64,000 nt of DNA from Henricia sp. BOLD:AAB3569 (Eukaryota > Echinodermata > Asteroidea > Spinulosida > Echinasteridae), in contig JBBELK010001227.1 of assembly GCA_037783545.1 (NCBI GenBank), forward strand, positions 95,121 to 159,120, given 5' to 3'. The translations under genes and the position numbers were made by a program. Below are positions 10,404 to 22,287 of the stretch, piece by piece. The notes beneath the pieces are model-generated. The model had not been told where the DNA came from, made no database searches, and saw only the letters and a program-made list of their open reading frames with translations. How positions within the stretch are numbered: position 1 is the stretch's first letter; the number at the start of each line of letters is the position of its first letter.

Positions 10404-11295
10404 GCGAAAGTCTGTCAATTTTGTATGACAAGTGCGCAATTTAGAGAGTTTAGGGCATGCAAAATTTGAAGTTCGTCGGAACATTTTTCGACCTCCAAAT
10501 TTGCCGACGTTTGGACCACACTTTGACCAAATTGCCGAGCCAAACTGCGGTGCGTTAACGACAGTCCGAATGACTGAGCATGCGCACAACTCAGGAGTAC
10601 CCCAAAGAGGTGTGTACAGACAGCCACGGTTTGCGTGAGAGCAGTCAGGAAGCCTCAACCCAGTTTTTTCTAAACTTTGAAATTTCTCTGCCATTTCCCG
10701 GCGAAAGTCTGTCAATTTTTGTATGACAAGTGAGCAATATAGAGAGTTTAGGTCATGCAAAATTTGAAGTTCGTGGGAACATTTTTCGACCTCCAAATTT
10801 GCCGACGTTTGGACCACACTTTGACCAAATTGCCGAGCCAAACTGCGGTGCGTTAACGACAGTCCGAATGACTGAGCATGCGCACAACTCAGGAGTACCC
10901 CAAAGAGGTGTGTACAGACAGCCACGGTTTGCGTGAGAGCAGTCAGGAAGCCTCAACCCAGTTTTTTCTAAACTTTGAAATTTCTCTGCCATTTCCCGGC
11001 GAAAGTCTGTCAATTTTGTATGACAAGTGCGCAATTTAGAGAGTTTAGGGCATGCAAAATTTGAAGTTCGTCGGAACATTTTTCGACCTCCAAATTTGCC
11101 GACGTTTGGACCACACTTTGACCAAATTGCCGAGCCAAACTGCGGTGCGTTAACGACAGTCCGAATGACTGAGCATGCGCACAACTCAGGAGTACCCCAA
11201 AGAGGTGTGTACAGACAGCCACGGTTTGTGTGAGAGCAGTCAGGAAGCCTCAACCCAGTTTTTTCTAAACTTTGAAATTTCTCTGCCATTTCCCG
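10106..11295. repeat. S-L dimer HOR, two copies of 595 bp
   Basis: S units (gtgagcaat, taggtcatgc, gttcgtggg, +1 base in the T tract) start at 10106 and 10701. Each is followed by an L unit (ttttgtatg, gcaatttag) at 10404 and 10999. The second L unit has a private gtttgtgtg at about 11228. The first S also closes the 8-unit HOR that starts at 8026. Confidence 0.9.
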
Positions 11296-11593
11296 GCGAA
11301 AGTCTGTCAATTTTTTATGACAAGTGCGCAATATAGAGAGTTTAGGGCATGCAAAATTTGAAGTTCGTCGGAACATTTTTCGACCTCCAAATTTGCCGAC
11401 GTTTGGACCACACTTTGACCAAATTGCCGAGCCAAACTGCGGTGCGTTAACGACAGTCCGAATGACTGAGCATGCGCACAACTCAGGAGTACCCCCAAAG
11501 AGGTGTGTACAGACAGCCACGGTTTGCGTGAGAGCAGTCAGGAAGCCTCAACCCAGTTTTTTCTAAACTTTGAAATTTCTCTGCCATTTCCCG
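11296..11593. repeat. Single consensus unit with c5 insertion
   Basis: This otherwise plain unit has five c residues at about 11492-11496. It separates the S-L dimers from the second copy of the eight-unit HOR. Confidence 0.85.
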
Positions 11594-13971
11594 GCGAAAG
11601 TCTGTCAATTTTTTATGACAAGTGCGCAATATAGAGAGTTTAGAGCATGCAAAATTTGAAGTTCGTCGGAACATTTTTCGACCTCCAAATTTGCCGACGT
11701 TTGGACCACACTTTGACCAAATTGCCGAGCCAAACTGCGGTGCGTTAACGACAGTCCGAATGACTGAGCATGCGCACAACTCAGGAGTACCCCAAAGAGG
11801 TGTGTACAGACAGCCACGGTTTGCGTGAGAGCAGTCAGGAAGCCTCAACCCAATTTTTTCTAAACTTTGAAATTTATCTGCCATTTCCCGGCGAAAGTCT
11901 GTCAATTGTTTTATGACAAGTGCGCAATATAGAGAGTTTAGGGCATGCAAAATTTGAAGTTCGTCGGAACATTTTTCGACCTCCAAATTTGCCGACGTTT
12001 GGACCACACTTTGACCAAATTGCCGAGCCAAACTGCGGTGCGTTAACGACAGTCCGAATGACTGAGCATGCGCACAACTCAGGAGTACCCCAAAGAGGTG
12101 TGTACAGACAGCCACGGTTTGCGTGAGAGCAGTCAGGAAGCCTCAACCCAGTTTTTTCTAAACTTTGAAATTTCTCTGCCATTTCCCGGCGAAAGTCTGT
12201 CAATTTTTTATGACAAGTGCGCAATATAGAGAATTTAGGGCATGCAAAATTTGAAGTTCGTCGGAACATTTTTCGACCTCCAAATTTGCCGACGTTTGGA
12301 CCACACTTTGACCAAATTGCCGAGCCAAACTGCGGTGCGTTAACGACAGTCCGAATGACTGAGCATGCGCACAACTCAGGAGTACCCCAAAGAGGTGTGT
12401 ACAGACAGCCACGGTTTGCGTGAGAGCAGTCAGGAAGCCTCAACCCAGTTTTTTCTAAACTTTGAAATGTCTCTGCCATTTCCCGGCGAAAGTCTGTCAA
12501 TGTTTTATGACAAGTGCGCAATACAGAGAGTTTAGGGCATGTAAAATTTGAAGTTCGTCGGAACATTTTTCGACCTCCAAATTTGCCGACGTTTGGACCA
12601 CACTTTGACCAAATTGCCGAGCCAAACTGCGGTGCGTTAACGACAGTCCGAATGACTGAGCATGCGCACAACTCAGGAGTACCCCAAAGAGGTGTGTACA
12701 GACAGCCACGGTTTGCGTGAGAGCAGTCAGGAAGCCTCAACCCAGTTTTTTCTAAACTTTGAAATTTCTCCGCCATTTCCCGGCGAAAGTCTGTCAATTT
12801 TTTATGACAAGTGCGCAATATAGAGAGTTTAGGGCATGCAAAATTTGAAGTTCGTCGGAACATTTTTCGACCTCCAAATTTGCCGACGTTTGGACCACAC
12901 TTTGACCAAATTGCCGAGCCAAACTGCGGTGCGTTAACGACAGTCCGAATGACTGAGCATGCGCACAACTCAGGAGTACCCCAAAGAGGTGTGTACAGAC
13001 AGCCACGGTTTGCGTGAGAGCAGTCAGGAAGCCTCAACCCAGTTTTTTCTAAACTTTGAAATTTCTCTGCCATTTCCCGGCGAAAGTCTGTCAATTTTTT
13101 ATGACAAGTGCGCAATATAGAGAGTTTAGGGCATGCACAATTTGAAGTTCGTCGGAACATTTTTCGACCTCCAAATTTGCCGACGTTTGGACCACACTTT
13201 GACCAAATTGCCGAGCCAAACTGCGGTGCGTTAACGACAGTCCGAATGACTGAGCATGCGCACAACTCAGGAGTACCACAAAGAGGTGTGTACAGACAGC
13301 CACGGTTTGCGTGAGAGCAGTCAGGAAGCCTCAACCCAGTTTTTTCTAAACTTTGAAATTTCTCTGCCATTTCCCGGCGAAAGTCTGTCAATTTTTTATG
13401 ACAAGTGCGCAATATAGAGAGTTTAGGGCATGCAAAATTTGAAGTTCGTCGGAACATTTTTCGACCTCCAAATTTGCCGACGTTTAGACCACACTTTGAC
13501 CAAATTGCCGAGCCAAACTGCGGTGCGTTAACGACAGTCCGAATGACTGAGCATGCGCACAACTCAGGAGTACCCCAAAGAGGTGTGTACAGACAGCCAC
13601 GGTTTGCGTGAGAGCAGTCAGGAAGCCTCAACCCAGTTTTTTCTAAACTTTGAAATTTCTCTGCCATTTCCCGGCGAAAGTCTGTCAATTTTTGTATGAC
13701 AAGTGAGCAATATAGAGAGTTTAGGTCATGCAAAATTTGAAGTTCGTGGGAACATTTTTCGACCTCCAAATTTGCCGACGTTTGGACCACACTTTGACCA
13801 AATTGCCGAGCCAAACTGCGGTGCGTTAACGACAGTCCGAATGACTGAGCATGCGCACAACTCAGGAGTACCCCAAAGAGGTGTGTACAGACAGCCACGG
13901 TTTGCGTGAGAGCAGTCAGGAAGCCTCAACCCAGTTTTTTCTAAACTTTGAAATTTCTCTGCCATTTCCCG
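11594..13971. repeat. Eight-unit HOR, copy 2 (2,378 bp)
   Basis: This copy repeats the unit order of 8026-10403 at a fixed offset of 3,568 bp. Differences I can see are caatgtttt near 12499 (caatttttt in copy 1), gcatgcacaatt near 13135 (gcatgcaaaatt) and gaaatttatctg near 11870. Its last three units are also the first three units of the 9.2 kb duplication. Confidence 0.9.
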
Positions 13972-16348
13972 GCGAAAGTCTGTCAATTTTTTATGACAAG
14001 TGTGCAATATAGAGAGTTTAGGGCATGCAAAATTTGAAGTTCGTCGGAACATTTTTCGACCTCCAAATTTGCCGACGTTTGGACCACACTTTGACCAAAT
14101 TGCCGAGCCAAACTGCGGTGCGTTAACGACAGTCCGAATGACTGAGCATGCGCACAACTCAGGAGTACCCCAAAGAGGTGTGTACAGACAGCCACGGTTT
14201 GCGTGAGAGCAGTCAGGAAGCCTCAACCCAGTTTTTTCTAAACTTTGAAATTTCTCTGCCATTTCCCGGCGAAAGTCTGTCAATTTTTTATGACAAGTGC
14301 GCAATATAGAGAGTTTAGGGCATGCAAAATTTGAAGTTCGTCGGAACATTTTTCGACCTCCAAATTTGCCGACGTTTGGACCACACTTTGACCAAATTGC
14401 CGAGCCAAACTGCGGTGCGTTAACGACAGTCCGAATGACTGAGCATGCGCACAACTCAGGAGTACCCCAAAGAGGTGTGTACAGACAGCCACGGTTTGCG
14501 TGAGAGCAGTCAGGAAGCCTCAACCCAGTTTTTTCTAAACTTTGAAATTTCTCTGTCATTTCCCGGCGAAAGTCTGTCTATTTTTTATGACAAGTGCGCA
14601 ATATAGAGAGTTTAGGGCATGCAAAATTTGAAGTTCGTCGGAACATTTTTCGACCTCCAAATTTGCCGACGTTTGGACCACACTTTGACCAAATTGCCGA
14701 GCCAAACTGCGGTGCGTTAACGACAGTCCGAATGACTGAGCATGCGCACAACTCAGGAGTACCCCAAAGAGGTGTGTACAGACAGCCACGGTTTGCGTGA
14801 GAGCAGTCAGGAAGCCTCAACCCAGTTTTTTCTAAACTTTGAAATTTCTCTGCCATTTCCCGGCGAAAGTCTGTCAATTTTTGTATGACAAGTGAGCAAT
14901 ATAGAGAGTTTAGGTCATGCAAAATTTGAAGTTCGTGGGAACATTTTTCGACCTCCAAATTTGCCGACGTTTGGACCACACTTTGACCAAATTGCCGAGC
15001 CAAACTGCGGTGCGTTAACGACAGTCCGAATGACTGAGCATGCGCACAACTCAGGAGTACCCCAAAGAGGTGTGTACAGACAGCCACGGTTTGCGTGAGA
15101 GCAGTCAGGAAGCCTCAACCCAGTTTTTTCTAAACTTTGAAATTTCTCTGCCATTTCCCGGCGAAAGTCTGTCAATTTTGTATGACAAGTGCGCAATTTA
15201 GAGAGTTTAGGGCATGCAAAATTTGAAGTTCGTCGGAACATTTTTCGACCTCCAAATTTGCCGACGTTTGGACCACACTTTGACCAAATTGCCGAGCCAA
15301 ACTGCGGTGCGTTAACGACAGTCCGAATGACTGAGCATGCGCACAACTCAGGAGTACCCCAAAGAGGTGTGTACAGACAGCCACGGTTTGCGTGAGAGCA
15401 GTCAGGAAGCCTCAACCCAGTTTTTTCTAAACTTTGAAATTTCTCTGCCATTTCCCGGCGAAAGTCTGTCAATTTTTTATGACAAGTGTGCAATATAGAG
15501 AGTTTAGGGCATGCAAAATTTGAAGTTCGTCGGAACATTTTTCGACCTCCAAATTTGCCGACGTTTGGACCACACTTTGACCAAATTGCCGAGCCAAACT
15601 GCGGTGCGTTAACGACAGTCCGAATGACTGAGCATGCGCACAGCTCAGGAGTACCCCAAAGAGGTGTGTACAGACAGCCACGGTTTGCGTGAGAGCAGTC
15701 AGGAAGCCTCAACCCAGTTTTTTCTAAACTTTGAAATTTCTCTGCCATTTCCCGGCGAAAGTCTGTCAATTTTTTATGACAAGTGCGCAATATAGAGAGT
15801 TTAGGGCATGCAAAATTTGAAGTTCGTCGGAACATTTTTCGACCTCCAAATTTGCCGACGTTTGGACCACACTTTGACCAAATTGCCGAGCCAAACTGCG
15901 GTGCGTTAACGACAGTCCGAATGACTGAGCATGCGCACAACTCAGGAGTACCCCAAAGAGGTGTGTACAGACAGCCACGGTTTGCGTGAGAGCAGTCAGG
16001 AAGCCTCAACCCAGTTTTTTCTAAACTTTGAAATTTCTCTGTCATTTCCCGGCGAAAGTCTGTCTATTTTTTATGACAAGTGCGCAATATAGAGAGTTTA
16101 GGGCATGCAAAATTTGAAGTTCGTCGGAACATTTTTCGACCTCCAAATTTGCCGACGTTTGGACCACACTTTGACCAAATTGCCGAGCCAAACTGCGGTG
16201 CGTTAACGACAGTCCGAATGACTGAGCATGCGCACAACTCAGGAGTACCCCAAGGAGGTGTGTACAGACAGCCACGGTTTGCGTGAGAGCAGTCAGGAAG
16301 CCTCAACCCAGTTTTTTCGAAACTTTGAAATTTCTCTGCCATTTCCCG
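13972..16348. repeat. Five-unit HOR C-P-P'-S-L, one full and one partial copy
   Basis: C, P and a unit with the ctgtcattt/tctatttttt changes (P'), then S and L, fill 13972-15457 (1,486 bp). The first three recur at 15458-16348. The second C has a private cagctcagg. The second P' has ccaaggagg and ttttttcgaaac. These C units lack the O allele usually linked to C further right. The same block reappears at 23180-25556 inside duplication copy 2. Confidence 0.88.
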
Positions 16349-19318
16349 GCGAAAGTCTGTCAATTTTTTATGACAAGTGCGCAATATAGAGAGTTTAGGG
16401 CATGCAAAATTTGAAGTTCGTCGGAACATTTTTCGACCTCCAAATTTGCCGACGTTTGGACCACGCTTTGACCAAATTGCCGAGCCAAACTGCGGTGCGT
16501 TAACGACAGTCCGAATGACTGAGCATGCGCACAACTCAGGTGTACCCCAAAGAGGTGTGTACAGACAGCCACGGTTTGCGTGAGAGCAGTCAGGAAGCCT
16601 CAACCCAGTTTTTTCTAAACTTTGAAATTTCTCTGCCATTTCCCGGCGAAAGTCTGTCAATTTTTTATGACAAGTGCGCAATATAGAGAGTTTAGGGCAT
16701 GCAAAATTTGAAGTTCGTCGGAACATTTTTCGACCTCCAAATTTGCCGACGTTTGGACCACACTTTGACCAAATTGCCGAGCCAAACTGCGGTGCGTTAA
16801 CGACAGTCCGAATGACTGAGCATGCGCACAACTCAGGAGTACCCCAAAGAGGTGTGTACAGACAGCCACGGTTTGCGTGAGAGCAGTCAGGAAGCCTCAA
16901 CCCAGTTTTTTCTAAACTTTGAAATTTCTCTGCCATTTCCCGGCGAAAGTCTGTCAATTTTTTATGACAAGTGCGCAATATAGAGAGTTTAGGGCATGCA
17001 AAATTTGAAGTTCGTCGGAACATTTTTCGACCTCCAAATTTGCCGACGTTTGGACCACACTTTGACCAAATTGCCGAGCCAAACTGCGGTGCGTTAACGA
17101 CAGTCCGAATGACTGAGCATGCGCACAACTCAGGAGTACCCCAAAGAGGTGTGTACAGACAGCCACGGTTTGCGTGAGAGCAGTCAGGAAGCCTCAACCC
17201 AGTTTTTTCTAAACTTTGAAATTTCTCTGTCATTTCCTGGCGAAAGTCTGTCAATTTTTTATGACAAGTGCGCAATATAGAGAGTTTAGGGCATGCAAAA
17301 TTTGAAGTTCGTCGGAACATTTTTCGACCTCCAAATTTGCCGACGTTTGGACCACACTTTGACCAAATTGCCGAGCCAAACTGCGGTGCGTTAACGACAG
17401 TCCGAATGACTGAGCATGCGCACAACTCAGGAGTACCCCAAAGAGGTGTGTACAGACAGCCACGGTTTGCGTGAGAGCAGTCAGGAAGCCTCAACCCAGT
17501 TTTTTCTAAACTTTGAAATTTCTCTGCCATTTCCCGGCGAAAGTCTGTCAATTTTTTATGACAAGTGCGCAATATAGAGAGTTTAGGGCATGCAAAATTT
17601 GAAGTTCGTCGGAACATTTTTCGACCTCCAAATTTGCCGACGTTTGGACCACACTTTGACCAAATTGCCGAGCCAAACTGCGGTGCGTTAACGACAGTCC
17701 GAATGACTGAGCATGCGCACAACTCAGGAGTACCCCAAAGAGGTGTGTACAGACAGCCACGGTTTGCGTGAGAGCAGTCAGGAAGCCTCAACCCAGTTTT
17801 TTCTAAACTTTGAAATTTCTCTGTCATTTCCCGGCGAAAGTCTGTCAATTTTTTATGACAAGTGCGCAATATAGAGAGTTTAGGGCATGCAAAATTTGAA
17901 GTTCGTCGGAACATTTTTCGACCTCCAAATTTGCCGACGTTTGGACCACACTTTGACCAAATTGCCGAGCCAAACTGCGGTGCGTTAACGACAGTCCGAA
18001 TGACTGAGCATGCGCACAACTCAGGAGTACCCCAAAGAGGTGTGTACAGACAGCCACGGTTTGCGTGAGAGCAGTCAGGAAGCCTCAACCCAGTTTTTTC
18101 TAAACTTTGAAATTTCTCTGCCATTTCCCGGCGAAAGTCTGTCAATTTTTTATGACAAGTGCGCAATATAGAGAGTTTAGGGCATGCAAAATTTGAAGTT
18201 CGTCGGAACATTTTTCGACCTCCAAATTTGCCGACGTTTGGACCACGCTTTGACCAAATTGCCGAGCCAAACTGCGGTGCGTTAACGACAGTCCGAATGA
18301 CTGAGCATGCGCACAACTCAGGAGTACCCCAAAGAGGTGTGTACAGACAGCCACGGTTTGCGTGAGAGCAGTCAGGAAGCCTCAACCCAGTTTTTTCTAA
18401 ACTTTGAAATTTCTCTGCCATTTCCCGGCGAAAGTCTGTCAATTTTTTATGACAAGTGCGCAATATAGAGAGTTTAGGGCATGCAAAATTTGAAGTTCGT
18501 CGGAACATTTTTCGACCTCCAAATTTGCCGACGTTTGGACCACACTTTGACCAAATTGCCGAGCCAAACTGCGGTGCGTTAACGACAGTCCGAATGACTG
18601 AGCATGCGCACAACTCAGGAGTACCCCAAAGAGGTGTGTACAGACAGCCACGGTTTGCGTGAGAGCAGTCAGGAAGCCTCAACCCAGTTTTTTCTAAACT
18701 TTGAAATTTCTCTGCCATTTCCCGGCGAAAGTCTGTCAATTTTTTATGACAAGTGCGCAATATAGAGATTTTAGGGCATGCAAAATTTGAAGTTCGTCGG
18801 AACATTTTTCGACCTCCAAATTTGCCGACGTTTGGACCACACTTTGACCAAATTGCCGAGCCAAACTGCGGTGCGTTAACGACAGTCCGAATGACTGAGC
18901 ATGCGCACAACTCAGGAGTACCCCAAAGAGGTGTGTACAGACAGCCACGGTTTGCGTGAGAGCAGTCAGGAAGCCTCAACCCAGTTTTTTCTAAACTTTG
19001 AAATTTCTCTGCCATTTCCTGGCGAAAGTCTGTCAATTTTTTATGACAAGTGCGCAATATAGATAGTTTAGGGCATGCAAAATTTGAAGTTCGTCGGAAC
19101 ATTTTTCGACCTCCAAATTTGCCGACGTTTGGACCACACTTTGACTAAATTGCCGAGCCAAACTGCGGTGCGTTAACGACAGTCCGAATGACTGAGCATG
19201 CGCACAACTCAGGAGTACCCCAAAGAGGTGTGTACAGACAGCCACGGTTTGCGTGAGAGCAGTCAGGAAGCCTCAACCCAGTTTTTTCTAAACTTTGAAA
19301 TTTCTCTGCCATTTCCCT
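16349..19318. repeat. Block of ten near-consensus units
   Basis: It is exactly 2,970 bp (10 x 297) with no net indel. Most units are P. G alleles occur at the units starting 16349 and 18131. ctgtcattt occurs near 17229 and 17823, tcctgg near 17237 and 19018, and the last unit is an X with tagatagttt. A minus-strand open frame (16064-19102, 1,012 codons) runs through it only because nothing shifts the phase. The same block recurs at 25557-28526. Confidence 0.88.
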
Positions 19319-19615
19319 GCGAAAGTCTGTCAATTTTGTATGACAAGTGCGCAATTTAGAGAGTTTAGGGCATGCAAAATTTGAAGTTCGTCGGAACATT
19401 TTTCGACCTCCAAATTTGCCGACGTTTGGACCACACTTTGACCAAATTGCCGAGCCAAACTGCGGTGCGTTAACGACAGTCCGAATGACTGAGCATGCGC
19501 ACAACTCAGGAGTACCCCAAAGAGGTGTGTACAGACAGCCACGGTTTGCGTGAGAGCAGTCAGGAAGCCTCAACCCAGTTTTTTCTAAACTTTGAAATTT
19601 CTCTGCCATTTCCCG

Positions 19616-21990
19616 GCGAAAGTCTGTCAATTTTTTATGACAAGTGTGCAATATAGAGAGTTTAGGGCATGCAAAATTTGAAGTTCGTCGGAACATTTTT
19701 CGACCTCCAAATTTGCCGACGTTTGGACCACACTTTGACCAAATTGCCGAGCCAAACTGCGGTGCGTTAACGACAGTCCGAATGACTGAGCATGCGCACA
19801 ACTCAGGAGTACCCCAAAGAGGTGTGTACAGACAGCCACGGTTTGCGTGAGAGCAGTCAGGAAGCCTAAACCCAGTTTTTTCTAAACTTTGAAATTTCTC
19901 TGCCATTTCCCGGCGAAAAGCTGTCAATTTTGTATGACAAGTGCGCAATATAGAGAGTTTAGGGCATGCAAAATTTGAAGTTCGTCGGAACATTTTTCGA
20001 CCTCCAAATTTGCCGACGTTTGGACCACACTTTGACCAAATTGCCGAGCCAAACTGCGGTGCGTTAACGACAGTCCGAATGACTGAGCATGCGCACAACT
20101 CAGGAGTACCCCAAAGAGGTGTGTACAGACAGCCACGGTTTGCGTGAGAGCAGTCAGGAAGCCTCAACCCAGTTTTTTCTAAACTTTGAAATTTCTCTGC
20201 CATTTCCCGGCGAAAGTCTGTCAATTTTTTATGACAAGTGCGCAATACAGAGAGTTTAGGGCATGTAAAATTTGAAGTTCGTCGGAACATTTTTCGACCT
20301 CCAAATTTGCCGACGTTTGGACCACACTTTGACCAAATTGCCGAGCCAAACTGCGGTGCGTTAACGACAGTCCGAATGACTGAGCATGCGCACAACTCAG
20401 GAGTACCCCAAAGAGGTGTGTACAGACAGCCACGGTTTGCGTGAGAGCAGTCAGGAAGCCTCAACCCAGTTTTTTCTAAACTTTGAAATTTCTCTGCCAT
20501 TTCCCGGCGAAAGTCTGTCAATTTTTTATGACAAGTGTGCAATATAGAGAGTTTAGGGCATGCAAAATTTGAAGTTCGTCGGAACATTTTTCGACCTCCA
20601 AATTTGCCGACGTTTGGACCACACTTTGACCAAATTGCCGAGCCAAACTGCGGTGCGTTAACGACAGTCCGAATGACTGAGCATGCGCACAACTCAGGAG
20701 TACCCCAAAGAGGTGTGTACAGACAGCCACGGTTTGCGTGAGAGCAGTCAGGAAGCCTAAACCCAGTTTTTTCTAAACTTTGAAATTTCTCTGCCATTTC
20801 CCGGCGAAAGTCTGTCAATTTTGTATGACAAGTGCGCAATATAGAGAGTTTAGGGCATGCAAAATTTGAAGTTCGTCGGAACATTTTTCGACCTCCAAAT
20901 TTGCCGACGTTTGGACCACACTTTGACCAAATTGCCGAGCCAAACTGCGGTGCGTTAACGACAGTCCGAATGACTGAGCATGCGCACAACTCAGGAGTAC
21001 CCCAAAGAGGTGTGTACAGACAGCCACGGTTTGCGTGAGAGCAGTCAGGAAGCCTCAACCCAGTTTTTTCTAAACTTTGAAATTTCTCTGCCATTTCCCG
21101 GCGAAAGTCTGTCAATTTTTTATGACAAGTGTGCAATATAGAGAGTTTAGGGCATGCAAAATTTGAAGTTCGTCGGAACATTTTTCGACCTCCAAATTTG
21201 CCGACGTTTGGACCACACTTTGACCAAATTGCCGAGCCAAACTGCGGTGCGTTAACGACAGTCCGAATGACTGAGCATGCGCACAACTCAGGAGTACCCC
21301 AAAGAGGTGTGTACAGACAGCCACGGTTTGCGTGAGAGCAGTCAGGAAGCCTAAACCCAGTTTTTCTAAACTTTGAAATTTCTCTGCCATTTCCCGGCGA
21401 AAGTCTGTCAATTTTGTATGACAAGTGCGCAATATAGAGAGTTTAGGGCATGCAAAATTTGAAGTTCGTCGGAACATTTTTCGACCTCCAAATTTGCCGA
21501 CGTTTGGACCACACTTTGACCAAATTGCCGAGCCAAACTGCGGTGCGTTAACGACAGTCCGAATGACTGAGCATGCGCACAACTCAGGAGTACCCCAAAG
21601 AGGTGTGTACAGACAGCCACGGTTTGCGTGAGAGCAGTCAGGAAGCCTCAACCCAGTTTTTTCTAAACTTTGAAATTTCTCTGCCATTTCCCGGCGAAAG
21701 TCTGTCAATTTTTTATGACAAGTGCGCAATACAGAGAGTTTAGGGCATGTACAATTTGAAGTTCGTCGGAACATTTTTCGACCTCCAAATTTGCCGACGT
21801 TTGGACCACACTTTGACCAAATTGCCGAGCCAAACTGCGGTGCGTTAACGACAGTCCGAATGACTGAGCATGCGCACAACTCAGGAGTACCCCAAAGAGG
21901 TGTGTACAGACAGCCACGGTTTGCGTGAGAGCAGTCAGGAAGCCTCAACCCAGTTTTTTCTAAACTTTGAAATTTCTCTGCCATTTCCCG
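19616..21990. repeat. Eight-unit HOR C-Q-T-C-Q-C-Q-T' (2,375 bp), first occurrence
   Basis: C units (gtgtgcaat with gcctaaaccc) start at 19616, 20507 and 21101. Q units (ttttgtatg) start near 19913, 20804 and 21397. T units start at 20210 and 21694, the latter (T') with gcatgtacaatt. The unit after it (21991) is a C marked by cacaattcagg (C'). The 1-bp shortfall against 2,376 is the missing T near 21361. Confidence 0.92.
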
Positions 21991-22287
21991 GCGAAAGTCT
22001 GTCAATTTTTTATGACAAGTGTGCAATATAGAGAGTTTAGGGCATGCAAAATTTGAAGTTCGTCGGAACATTTTTCGACCTCCAAATTTGCCGACGTTTG
22101 GACCACACTTTGACCAAATTGCCGAGCCAAACTGCGGTGCGTTAACGACAGTCCGAATGACTGAGCATGCGCACAATTCAGGAGTACCCCAAAGAGGTGT
22201 GTACAGACAGCCACGGTTTGCGTGAGAGCAGTCAGGAAGCCTAAACCCAGTTTTTTCTAAACTTTGAAATTTCTCTGCCATTTCCCG

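Larger units (their letters stand above)
13080..22287. repeat. 9.2-kb (31-unit) tandem duplication, copy 1
   Basis: This 9,208-bp segment is followed immediately by a near-identical copy. Shared private markers, all offset by 9,208 bp, include gcacaattt (13135), gtttagacc (13487), tctgtctatt (14575), cacagctcagg (15640), ccaaggagg (16250), ttttttcgaaac (16312), caggtgtacc (16536), tagagatttta (18765), tagatagttt (19061), ccctgcgaaag (19316), gcgaaaagctg (19915) and cacaattcagg (22174). The one difference I saw is five T residues at about 21361 against six in copy 2. It contains a 5-unit sub-duplication, a plain 10-unit block and an 8-unit C/Q/T HOR. Confidence 0.95.
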